Of a DNA stretch of 64,000 nucleotides, positions 1-7,569 are shown piece after piece. Numbering within the stretch: the first letter of the stretch is position 1; the number at the start of each line of letters is the position of its first letter. The notes beneath the pieces were generated by a model. That model ran no database searches. It was not told the DNA's origin and saw only the letters and a list, made by a program, of their open reading frames with translations. This DNA comes from Lachnospiraceae bacterium (lineage in GTDB: Bacteria > Bacillota > Clostridia > Lachnospirales > Lachnospiraceae). The stretch is from the NCBI GenBank assembly GCA_015056765.1, contig SVFQ01000011.1:27679-91678 (forward strand), given 5' to 3'. Position numbers and translations under genes: made by a program.

Positions 1-120
1 ATTCATCATGGATATGGGTTAAAGTCTATCAGCCAGGTGGCGGAGAAGTACGATGGGGCTATGCAGGCAACCTACGAAGATGGCTGGTTTAAAGTAAAAG
101 TTTTATTGAACGCAAAATAG
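1..120 (+). CDS. GHKL-type sensor histidine kinase, C-terminal fragment
   Basis: The window opens inside a gene in frame 1 that stops with TAG at 118-120. The 39 visible residues contain HGYGLKSI, followed by an alanine/lysine-rich helix and EDGWFKVKVLL. This is the usual end of the GHKL ATPase domain of AgrC/VirS-like peptide-sensing kinases, where GxGLxSI is the G2 box of the ATP lid. Everything upstream, including any membrane sensor domain and the partner response regulator, lies outside the window. A terminator follows directly, so this is the last gene of its unit. Confidence 0.72.
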   Translation: MHHGYGLKSISQVAEKYDGAMQATYEDGWFKVKVLLNAK

Positions 121-136
121 AATCATGAATGATGCA

Positions 137-182
137 AATCGTCCTCGGATTTCGACAAGTTATCCCGAGGACGATTTTTTTT
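137..182 (+). terminator. Rho-independent terminator after the GHKL kinase
   Basis: A perfect 12-bp inverted repeat (137-148 with 165-176, core TCGTCCTCGG) is followed by a run of T. It sits 16 nt after the kinase stop codon and separates that gene from the GH3 gene. Confidence 0.9.
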
Positions 183-227
183 GTGTTTTACTGTGATATA
201 AGAAAATTAAGGATTATGGAGGAAACT

Positions 228-2582
228 ATGAACGTAAAAGATATTATTGCAAAGTTAACGATTCAGGAAAAAGCAGCGCTGCTCAGTGGTAAAAATGAGT
301 GGGAATCCAGAGATATTCCTCGCATTGGCCTGCAGTCCATTACCTTTTCCGATGGCCCTCACGGATTACGTCGTCAGGAAGGGGAAGGAGATCATTTGGG
401 TTTGAATGCTTCTTTACCTGCTACCTGCTTTCCGACTGCAGCGACAGTAGCAAACAGCTGGGATCCAAACCTTGGTGAAGCGTTAGGTGCAGCATTGGGT
501 GAGGAAGCTCTGGCGCAGAAGGTAGACGTTCTTCTTGGACCTGGCCTTAATATGAAACGTTCTCCACTTTGTGGACGTAACTTTGAATATTTCTCTGAAG
601 ACCCGATTTTAGCAGGTAAGATGGCAGCATCCTATATTCGCGGTATTCAGAGCAAAAATGTCTATGCGTGTCCAAAGCATTTTGCAGTGAACTCCAGAGA
701 GTACAGACGTATGGCAATGAATGCAGTAGTAGATGAAAGAACACTTCGTGAAATCTACCTGACTGCATTTGAAATTGCAGTGAAAGAGGGACATGCAAAA
801 GCAATCATGTCCGCATATAACGAGGTGAATGGTAAATACGCCAACGAGAATCAGCACCTGCTTGTAGATGTGCTGAGAAAAGAATGGGGATTTGATGGCA
901 TCGTGGTAACAGACTGGGGTGCTAGCAACGATCATGTGGAAGGTGTTAAGTGCCAGTCTAACGTGGAAATGCCAAATCCAGGCCTGGATTCTGCCAGAGA
1001 AGTGCTGAAGGCAATAGAAAACGGCAGACTGACGGAAGAAGAAGTTGATTTAGCCATTACGCCACTCATTGAAGCGGCACTTGCAACGAAGGACAATGAC
1101 CACACCAAAGGTTTTGACGTGGAAGAGCATCACAGAGTTGCAAAGATGGCAGCAGTCAATAGTGCAGTACTTTTGAAAAATGAAAATGATATTCTGCCGC
1201 TGAAGAAAGGTGCCAAAGTAGCAATTAAAGGACCTTTTGTAGAGAAACCCAGATATCAGGGAGCCGGTTCTTCTCAGGTAAATGCTACAAAGGTGGAAAG
1301 CATTCTTTCTGAAATTGGTAATTATGATTTGCAGGTAGTAGAGAAGGCATCTGAGGCAGATGTTGTTCTATTCTTCTTTGGACTTGATGAGATCGCCGAA
1401 AGCGAAGGCGGTGACCGTATGTCTATGGATGTACCGGATTATCAGATCAAAGAATTAGAAGACCTGTACATTCAGAATAAAAATATTGTAGGTGTATTAA
1501 GCGCCGGATCCGCTGTGAAAATGCCTTGGATTGATAAATTACAGGGGCTTTTACACGGATATCTGTCCGGTCAGGCCGGTGCGTCCGCACTCCTTGATCT
1601 GATTACAGGAATTGAGATTCCTACAGGCAAGCTTTCTGAAAGCTACCCATTTGCATACACAGATTGCTCCGTAGTGAATTACGCAGGCCAGGAAAGACGC
1701 AACCTGCAGTATAGAGAAAGCTTATTTATCGGATATCGTTACTATGATACAGCCAATATTCCGATTCAGTTCCCGTTTGGATATGGCCTTTCTTACACCA
1801 GCTTCCGTTATGACAATTTAAAGGTAACGGAACAGGGCGTTGCCTTTGACATTACCAATACAGGTAGCAGAGATGGTGCAGAAATCGCACAGCTCTATGT
1901 AGGCAAGAAGGAAAGCGGTCTGATTAGACCAAAGAAAGAACTAAAAGGTTTTCAAAAAGTATGGCTAAAAGCCGGAGAAACCAAAACAGTAGAAATACCT
2001 TTTGATGATAAGACCTTCCGTTATTTCTCAACAGTAAGTAATAACTGGGAAGTAGAGCCTGGTACATATCAGATTTACGTAGGTGCCAGTGTGGCAGACA
2101 TTCGTCTGGAAGATAGCATACAGAAAGAGGGCACAAAAGTAGCAATGCCTTATGACATTGAGAAGCTTCCAAGCTATAAGGCTGGACTTGTCAGAAATGT
2201 GCATTACGAGGAGTTTGAATTACTGTATGCCGGAGCGCTGCCGGAAGAAAAAGTAGGGCCTTTGGAAATTAATGACGCATTATGCCAGATGGAAAATGCC
2301 AAGAGTGGTTTGTGTAGATTTATCTACCGCATTTTGAAAAAGAAACTGGATCAGTCCTATGAAAAGGGCGTGCCGGACTTGAATATCATGTTTATTTATA
2401 ACATGCCTTTTAGAGCAATGTGCAAAATGTCCGGTGGAATGGTTTCCAGAGAAATGGCAGAAGGCTTTGTAACAGTTGCAAACGGACATTTCTTTAGAGG
2501 AATGGGACGCGTAATAGGCGGATTTTTCCGTAATCAAAGAGCCAATAAGAAATACGAAGCAGAACTTCGGAAAGCAAGGTAA
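228..2582 (+). CDS. Glycoside hydrolase family 3 (beta-glucosidase-like), cytoplasmic
   Basis: This 784-residue GH3 enzyme probably removes terminal beta-linked glucose or xylose from oligosaccharides inside the cell, since no signal peptide is visible. The order is standard: the N-terminal barrel with the catalytic nucleophile Asp229 in VVTDWGAS, then the GH3 C-terminal sandwich (AVLLKNENDILPL, about 315-560), then an Fn3-like domain (DITNTGSRDGAEIAQLYV, about 575-650). About 120 further residues, rich in Met, Phe and basic residues, form a C-terminal extension without a recognised motif. The start is set by ATGGAGG 6 nt before ATG 228; the in-frame ATG 99 nt upstream lies in the preceding terminator. 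Only 5 nt separate it from the GtrA-like gene. Substrate is not determined. Confidence 0.88.
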   Translation: MNVKDIIAKLTIQEKAALLSGKNEWESRDIPRIGLQSITFSDGPHGLRRQEGEGDHLGLNASLPATCFPTAATVANSWDPNLGEALGAALGEEALAQKVDVLLGPGLNMKRSPLCGRNFEYFSEDPILAGKMAASYIRGIQSKNVYACPKHFAVNSREYRRMAMNAVVDERTLREIYLTAFEIAVKEGHAKAIMSAYNEVNGKYANENQHLLVDVLRKEWGFDGIVVTDWGASNDHVEGVKCQSNVEMPNPGLDSAREVLKAIENGRLTEEEVDLAITPLIEAALATKDNDHTKGFDVEEHHRVAKMAAVNSAVLLKNENDILPLKKGAKVAIKGPFVEKPRYQGAGSSQVNATKVESILSEIGNYDLQVVEKASEADVVLFFFGLDEIAESEGGDRMSMDVPDYQIKELEDLYIQNKNIVGVLSAGSAVKMPWIDKLQGLLHGYLSGQAGASALLDLITGIEIPTGKLSESYPFAYTDCSVVNYAGQERRNLQYRESLFIGYRYYDTANIPIQFPFGYGLSYTSFRYDNLKVTEQGVAFDITNTGSRDGAEIAQLYVGKKESGLIRPKKELKGFQKVWLKAGETKTVEIPFDDKTFRYFSTVSNNWEVEPGTYQIYVGASVADIRLEDSIQKEGTKVAMPYDIEKLPSYKAGLVRNVHYEEFELLYAGALPEEKVGPLEINDALCQMENAKSGLCRFIYRILKKKLDQSYEKGVPDLNIMFIYNMPFRAMCKMSGGMVSREMAEGFVTVANGHFFRGMGRVIGGFFRNQRANKKYEAELRKAR

Positions 2583-2587
2583 GTACG

Positions 2588-3139
2588 ATGAATTTATGGA
2601 AAAAGTTTGAGGAAAAATACCCCAGCTTATCTAAGTGGATTAGAGAAGGCGGGTTGTTCGTAATCGTTAGTAATTTAATTACTGTCTTGAAGTATTTTAT
2701 GCTTCAGTTTTTGCCCCTGGCTTTTCAGGGACTTGGAGATCGTGCCTTTGGCTGGCCTGGAATCCCTATGACACTGTTTGGCAAGACATTCCAGTGGAAC
2801 ATTTTGGGCTATGAACAAAGCCAGGGCGGTCTGGCATACTTTGCAGCTTACATGGTTGCCATGGTTGTGGGAGAATGTATGAACTTCCCGATTCAAAAAT
2901 TAGTAGTGTTCCGCAGCCACGGTAACACCGGTAAGCAAATTGCATGGTATACTGCAGCATTTATCCTGATTACATGTATCGTAAACTCCATCAACTGTAT
3001 TTGGGTTGCGGTTGCCGGTATGTTTGTTCCTGATTTTGTGTATAACATTGGAACCGTTGTGATGAATGGTGGTATTTCTATGGTGGTCTTCTTCTTTGTG
3101 AACAAGATTATTTTCCCGGAGACACCAAAGCAGGATTAA
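2588..3139 (+). CDS. GtrA-like integral membrane protein
   Basis: This 183-residue protein has four hydrophobic segments (about 22-42, 84-104, 120-142 and 152-172) and no signal peptide. The stretch GECMNFPIQKLVVFRS after the second segment resembles the NFxxxRxxVF signature of GtrA family proteins, which are thought to help move lipid-linked sugars or to take part in cell-surface polysaccharide modification. It lies 5 nt after one GH3 gene and 58 nt before a second, membrane-anchored one, so it is probably part of the same operon. A role in presenting glycans or anchoring the neighbouring glycosidase is inference. Family assignment is moderate. Confidence 0.6.
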   Translation: MNLWKKFEEKYPSLSKWIREGGLFVIVSNLITVLKYFMLQFLPLAFQGLGDRAFGWPGIPMTLFGKTFQWNILGYEQSQGGLAYFAAYMVAMVVGECMNFPIQKLVVFRSHGNTGKQIAWYTAAFILITCIVNSINCIWVAVAGMFVPDFVYNIGTVVMNGGISMVVFFFVNKIIFPETPKQD

Positions 3140-3197
3140 TTAAATCTAAAGGCAAAAGCCTTATAGATAGATTCTCATTAGAGAAGGAGGAGTGAAA

Positions 3198-6140
3198 ATG
3201 TTAAACATCAACGTTGAGGACGTCCTTAAAGTCCTCGATACCATGAAAGTACAGCTTATTGTACTTGGCGTGGTGCTGGCTCTGGCAATTATTTGCACAA
3301 TTGCCGTATTAAAGGTTAAGAAACCTTTAAAGAGCTTCATCCGCAAGCAGGCATGGCTTGCATTTTTCCTTGCAGCAGTAATTGTTGTAAACTCTATTGT
3401 ATTTGGACCGATGTACTCCATTGTTTCCTTGGCTATGGGCGAAGGCAAAATTGGAGAAGAAACCATCGAAACAGCCAAAGACTTATGCACACAGATTGCA
3501 GAAGAAGGTATTGTTCTTTTGAAGAATGAAGGACAGGCACTTCCTTTAGCAGAAGGTGCAAAGGTAAACGTATTTGGTTGGTCTTCTACAAACCCGGTAT
3601 ACGGTGGTACAGGATCCGGTGCGTTATCTGACGCATATCCTACTGTATCCTTCTTACAGGGATTAGAGGATTCCGGAATTGCATATAACAAAGACTTAAC
3701 TGACTTTTATGCAAACTGGAGAGCTACAAGACCTACTGTTGGTATGATGGGACAGGATTGGACAATTCCTGAACCAAAGCTGGATGAATATGGTGATCTT
3801 TTGACTTCAGCAAAAGATTTCTCCGACACAGCAATCTTCTTCATCGCACGTTCCGGTGGTGAAGGTGCAGACCTTCCTACAAGCTATGACGGAACAGAGA
3901 CCTTCGCAGAAGGTGGTATGTTCGGTGCTACCGGTGTACGTTATTCTGATCAGGCAGATGACCTGGATGCTTCCAAGTCCTACTTAGAGCTTTCTAATCG
4001 TGAAAAAGCATTATTAGATCAGGTAACCAAAGACTACAAGAAAGTTATCGTAGTAGTAAACTCTGCCAACGCTATGGAGCTTGGCTTCGTAAATGAATAT
4101 CCACAGATTCAGTCTGTATTATATTGCCCGGGTACAGGCCAGACAGGTTTTGACGGTCTTGGCGAAATCCTGGCAGGTAAGGTAAATCCTTCCGGTAAGA
4201 CAGCTGATACATTTGTAAAAGACTTAATGGCAACACCTACTTCCAACAACTTTGGCGATTTCGATTATGCCAATATGGAAGAATTTGGTGTAGACAATAT
4301 GTTTGCAGAAGGTGGAAAAGCTTATCCTACTTTCGTAAACTACGTAGAAGGTATCTATGTTGGATATCGTTTCTATGAGACCGCTTTTGCAGAAGCAGAA
4401 GCAGGCAATATGGACTTTGACTATGACGCACAGGTATTATACCCATTTGGTTATGGTCTTTCCTACACAAGCTTTACTCAGGAAATGGGTGAAATCAAAA
4501 ATGACGGTACCACTGTTTCCTTCGATGTAACAGTTACCAATACCGGATCTGTAGCCGGTAAAGATGTAGTAGAAGTATACTACAATCCTCCATACACCAA
4601 TGGTGGAATTGAAAAATCCGCAGCTAACTTAGTACAGTTCGCTAAGACATCTACCTTAGAGCCTGGCGCATCTGAAGTAGTGAATATCTCCTTCAACCTG
4701 GAAGATATGGCTTCTTATGACACCTATGGTGCTGGCTGCTACGTATTAGAGGCAGGAGATTATGAAATCTCTATCAACTCTGATGCACACAACAAAATCG
4801 CAACAGGTACCGTAACCGTAGATGCTACCGTTACCTATGATGAAAGCAACCCAAGATCCACAGATGAAGTGGCTGCTACAAACAAATTTGCCTTTGCAGA
4901 AGGCGACAACGTAACTTATCTTTCCAGAGCAGACGGATTTGCAAACTATGCAGATGCTACAGCAGCTCCTGCTGATTACAACATGTCTGATGCACTGAAA
5001 GCTACTTACTTAAACAACACAAACTATGATCCTTCAGCATTTAACAATGATGCTGATGAGATGCCAACTACAGGCGCTCAGAACGGAATCAAGCTTGCTG
5101 ACTTAAGAGGCAAAGAATACGAAGATCCTATGTGGGATCAGCTTCTGGATGAACTTACTGTAGCTGATATGGTAAATCTTGTAGGTGTTGGTGGATACCA
5201 GACTACAGAAGTAGCTAATATCGGTAAAGTACAGACTATCGATTGCGATGGTCCTGCATCCATTAACAATAACTTTACACACCAGGGCTCCATCGGTTTC
5301 CCTGCAGCAGTTATGATTGCATGCACATGGAACAAAGATATCGCAAAAGCTTTTGGTGATTCCATCGGCCAGATGGCAGATGAAATGGGTGTATCCGGTT
5401 GGTATGCACCTGCAACCAACACACACAGATCCGCATTCGCAGGACGTAACTTCGAGTACTTCTCCGAAGATGGCGTACTTGCAGGCTGGATGGTAGCAAA
5501 TGCTTGCCAGGGCGCAAGAGATCATGGTGTATACTCTTATGTAAAACACTTTGCTACAAACGATCAGGAAACAAACAGAACAGGTCTTCTTTGCACATGG
5601 CTCAATGAGCAGTCTATGCGTGAAGTATATCTGAAATCCTTCGAAATCGCATTCAAGAATGCGGAACCTGCAGCAACAATGGTAGCGTTCAACAACATCG
5701 GTACCGTTCCTGCAGAAGCTTGCCCGGAACTTTTGAATGACGTTCTTCGCGGCGAGTGGGGCTTCAGAGGTCTTGCTGAGACTGACTACTTCGGTGGTTA
5801 TGGCTATCAGGATGCCGACCGTATGATCCGTAACGGTTGCGACCTTATGCTTGCAACTTATCCTTCTGAGTTCAGTACAGTGACTGACCAGACAAGCGCT
5901 ACTTCTGTACAGGCTATGAGAACATCTTCTCATAACATTCTGTACACTGTTGTAAATAGTCGCGCTTATGCTACAGATGTGAAGACAAGCGTACCTGCTT
6001 GGAAGATTGCTATCTATGTAGTAGATGTATTGTTACTTGCACTGATTGTATGCTTGGAAGTACTTGCAATCAAAACCTATCTCAAGAAGAAAAACGAAGT
6101 AGAGCCTACTGTAGAGCAGGAGACAACTACTCAGGAATAA
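3198..6140 (+). CDS. Domain-permuted, membrane-anchored glycoside hydrolase family 3
   Basis: This 980-residue GH3 enzyme has its domains in swapped order. After two N-terminal membrane segments (about 19-40 and 53-72), the GH3 C-terminal sandwich comes first (GIVLLKNEGQALPL), then an Fn3-like domain (FDVTVTNTGSVAGKDVVEVY), and only then the catalytic barrel with nucleophile Asp863 in ETDYFGG. A third membrane segment (about 934-956) and a charged tail end the protein. Permuted GH3 enzymes are known from Ruminococcus and Butyrivibrio. The double anchoring suggests the enzyme works at the outer face of the membrane. GAAGGAGG lies 7 nt before ATG 3198; the GTG at 3192 would leave only 1 nt. Codon use looks strongly biased, suggesting high expression. 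Confidence 0.85.
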   Translation: MLNINVEDVLKVLDTMKVQLIVLGVVLALAIICTIAVLKVKKPLKSFIRKQAWLAFFLAAVIVVNSIVFGPMYSIVSLAMGEGKIGEETIETAKDLCTQIAEEGIVLLKNEGQALPLAEGAKVNVFGWSSTNPVYGGTGSGALSDAYPTVSFLQGLEDSGIAYNKDLTDFYANWRATRPTVGMMGQDWTIPEPKLDEYGDLLTSAKDFSDTAIFFIARSGGEGADLPTSYDGTETFAEGGMFGATGVRYSDQADDLDASKSYLELSNREKALLDQVTKDYKKVIVVVNSANAMELGFVNEYPQIQSVLYCPGTGQTGFDGLGEILAGKVNPSGKTADTFVKDLMATPTSNNFGDFDYANMEEFGVDNMFAEGGKAYPTFVNYVEGIYVGYRFYETAFAEAEAGNMDFDYDAQVLYPFGYGLSYTSFTQEMGEIKNDGTTVSFDVTVTNTGSVAGKDVVEVYYNPPYTNGGIEKSAANLVQFAKTSTLEPGASEVVNISFNLEDMASYDTYGAGCYVLEAGDYEISINSDAHNKIATGTVTVDATVTYDESNPRSTDEVAATNKFAFAEGDNVTYLSRADGFANYADATAAPADYNMSDALKATYLNNTNYDPSAFNNDADEMPTTGAQNGIKLADLRGKEYEDPMWDQLLDELTVADMVNLVGVGGYQTTEVANIGKVQTIDCDGPASINNNFTHQGSIGFPAAVMIACTWNKDIAKAFGDSIGQMADEMGVSGWYAPATNTHRSAFAGRNFEYFSEDGVLAGWMVANACQGARDHGVYSYVKHFATNDQETNRTGLLCTWLNEQSMREVYLKSFEIAFKNAEPAATMVAFNNIGTVPAEACPELLNDVLRGEWGFRGLAETDYFGGYGYQDADRMIRNGCDLMLATYPSEFSTVTDQTSATSVQAMRTSSHNILYTVVNSRAYATDVKTSVPAWKIAIYVVDVLLLALIVCLEVLAIKTYLKKKNEVEPTVEQETTTQE

Positions 6141-6173
6141 TTCTTGAAGACAACATGATAAACTAGCGAATGA

Positions 6174-6212
6174 GAGGCTTTGTCACGAAATGTGACAAGG
6201 CCTCTTTTTTTT
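6174..6212 (+). terminator. Rho-independent terminator after the GH3 operon
   Basis: GAGGCTTTGTCAC pairs with GTGACAAGGCCTC across a short loop (one G-U pair) and is followed by eight T. Confidence 0.92.
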
Positions 6213-6239
6213 AAAAGCGATTTGCAAGTGGACTTTTGG

Positions 6240-6268
6240 TTGCCACAAAGAGCAAAACATATTACAAT
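6240..6268 (+). promoter_or_regulatory. Promoter of the LacI-type regulator
   Basis: TTGCCA (6240-6245) and TACAAT (6263-6268) are separated by 17 nt. The operator-like sequence at 6271-6285 begins 2 nt after the -10 box, so a bound repressor would block this promoter. Confidence 0.65.
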
Positions 6269-6270
6269 TA

Positions 6271-6285
6271 TTAAAACGATTAACC
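6271..6285 (+). promoter_or_regulatory. LacI-family operator-like site 1 (autoregulation)
   Basis: TTAAAACGATTAACC is an imperfect palindrome centred on CG, as is usual for LacI-family operators. It matches the sites at 7402-7418 and 7524-7539 and sits just after the -10 box of the regulator gene. Overlap with the similar CcpA cre consensus cannot be excluded by eye. Confidence 0.65.
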
Positions 6286-6333
6286 GAGGAAAACATAAGG
6301 TATTTCTATAAATGGAATAGGGGAAAAGTAAAA

Positions 6334-7377
6334 TTGGTAACTTTAAAAGAAATTGCACAGGAATGCGGAGTATCAGCGGCAACTGTTTCTAATATCTTGA
6401 ATGGGAAAAAGAAAGTTAGTGAAGAAACAAAGGCCAGGGTCTTAGAGGTGGTGGAACGCAGGGGCTATAAGCTAAACTACGTAGCCCAAGGCCTTCGGAG
6501 ACAGAAAACGCAAACTATTGGTATCATTGCAGAAGACATTTCGCAGTTTACGACGCCGCTCATTATCGAAGGTATCATGGAAAGCTGCGAGGCCAGAGGA
6601 TACCGCACCATTGTGCAAAACCTACGTTTGTATGCCAGATGGCATGACGCCTGGTTTGACAATGAAAAGATGTATCATTCGGTGATGGATCCTGCTGTGC
6701 AGGAAATGGCCTCCATTCGAGTGGATGGAATCGTCTATGTGGCTGGACATGCCAGAAAGATTCATCGATTCCCTACGGATTATCAGATTCCGGCGGTGCT
6801 TGCCTATGCTTACGCGGAGCAGAAAGAAATCCCATCGGTAGTGATTGATGATGAGGATGGCGCCCGAGAAATTGTGGAGTATCTGATTCGCCATGGACAT
6901 AGAAAAATCGGAGTCATTGCCGGTGAACAAGAGAATATGCATACGAAGCTTAGAATCCTTGGCTACCAAAAGGCACTTTATGACGCCGGGATTTTATATA
7001 ACCCGGAGTATATTGTGTATTCCGGATGGAGTAGAGAACACGGCTATAAAGGCGCAGAAAAACTATTAAAACAGGATGTTACGGCGGTGTTTTGTATGAA
7101 CGATCGTATCGCAGGTGGTGTATATGCCTATCTGTACGATCATCACAAGAAAGTCGGAGAGGACATATCGGTGGTTGGATTTGATAATGAGATGCAGTCG
7201 GAATATTTCTTACCGGGTCTCACCACAATGAAAATTGACTTAGAGGGAATCGGAAAGCGGGCCACAGAAGAGCTGATGAACCTGATAGAAGGGGAAGAAG
7301 TGGAGAGAAAAACCCCGGTTTCCTGCCAATTGATAGAACGGAATTCTGTTATAGAAATAGCAAAAGAAGGTCTTTGA
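6334..7377 (+). CDS. LacI/GalR-family transcriptional regulator
   Basis: This 347-residue DNA-binding repressor has the N-terminal LacI helix-turn-helix (LKEIAQECGVSAATVSNIL, residues 3-21), the hinge region ending near residue 58, and a periplasmic-binding-protein-like sugar sensor domain (TIGIIAED onward, with DDEDGAREIVEYLIRHGHRKIG and FDNEMQSEYFLPGLTTM). The start is TTG at 6334 with AGGGGA about 9 nt upstream; no ATG or GTG fits. It stands just upstream of an ABC importer and a GH51 enzyme, and identical operator-like sites precede both its own gene and the importer. The inference is that it senses an arabinose-containing oligosaccharide or arabinose and controls the locus and itself. 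Confidence 0.9.
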   Translation: MVTLKEIAQECGVSAATVSNILNGKKKVSEETKARVLEVVERRGYKLNYVAQGLRRQKTQTIGIIAEDISQFTTPLIIEGIMESCEARGYRTIVQNLRLYARWHDAWFDNEKMYHSVMDPAVQEMASIRVDGIVYVAGHARKIHRFPTDYQIPAVLAYAYAEQKEIPSVVIDDEDGAREIVEYLIRHGHRKIGVIAGEQENMHTKLRILGYQKALYDAGILYNPEYIVYSGWSREHGYKGAEKLLKQDVTAVFCMNDRIAGGVYAYLYDHHKKVGEDISVVGFDNEMQSEYFLPGLTTMKIDLEGIGKRATEELMNLIEGEEVERKTPVSCQLIERNSVIEIAKEGL

Positions 7378-7401
7378 GCTGTGGCTCAAGGACCTTCTTT
7401 T
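7365..7401 (+). terminator. Rho-independent terminator overlapping the end of the lacI-type gene
   Basis: AGAAGGTCTTTGAG pairs with CTCAAGGACCTTCT and is followed by TTTT. The left arm contains the last codons and the TGA of the regulator gene, so the stop codon lies inside the hairpin. Confidence 0.8.
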
Positions 7402-7418
7402 GGTTAAACGATAAAAAC
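7402..7418 (+). promoter_or_regulatory. LacI-family operator-like site 2 (upstream)
   Basis: GGTTAAACGATAAAAAC shares the left half GGTTAAACGAT with the site at 7524-7539 but has a weaker right half. It lies about 65 nt upstream of the -35 box of the importer promoter. The two centres are 122 nt apart, a distance compatible with looping. Confidence 0.5.
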
Positions 7419-7482
7419 TGTGAAAAGTACACAAAAATGACATGTGAAAAACGTATACTCTGAACAAATATTATAAATTCTA

Positions 7483-7511
7483 TTGACAAAATTCAGCATG
7501 AAGCCTATTCT
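7483..7511 (+). promoter_or_regulatory. Promoter of the sugar importer / GH51 operon
   Basis: A perfect TTGACA (7483-7488) is followed after 17 nt by TATTCT (7506-7511). The operator-like palindrome at 7524-7539 covers the expected start region. Confidence 0.65.
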
Positions 7512-7523
7512 ATAGGCATAAAA

Positions 7524-7539
7524 GGTTAAACGATTAACC
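7524..7539 (+). promoter_or_regulatory. LacI-family operator-like site 3 (main operator)
   Basis: GGTTAAACGATTAACC is a near-perfect palindrome with central CG, 12 nt after the -10 box of the importer promoter. It is the best match among three related sites in the locus. Confidence 0.7.
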
Positions 7540-7569
7540 AAAATCACGAAAACAAAATGGGAGGTAAAC

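Noticed and set aside
129..227. N-terminal extension of the first GH3 gene
   Set aside because: The upstream ATG lies in the terminator of the previous gene, while ATG 228 has a strong ribosome binding site and the family-type N-terminus.
5103..5933. Long antisense open frame (276 codons) in the permuted GH3 gene
   Set aside because: It mirrors a strongly codon-biased GH3 gene, has no ribosome binding site or recognisable motif and is Cys/Ser/His-rich in the way of shadow frames.
6271..7539. CcpA cre sites as the sole reading of the operator-like sequences
   Set aside because: Central CG and flanks resemble cre, but the match is better among the three sites than to the cre consensus, and a LacI-family gene lies between them. 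CcpA binding remains possible.
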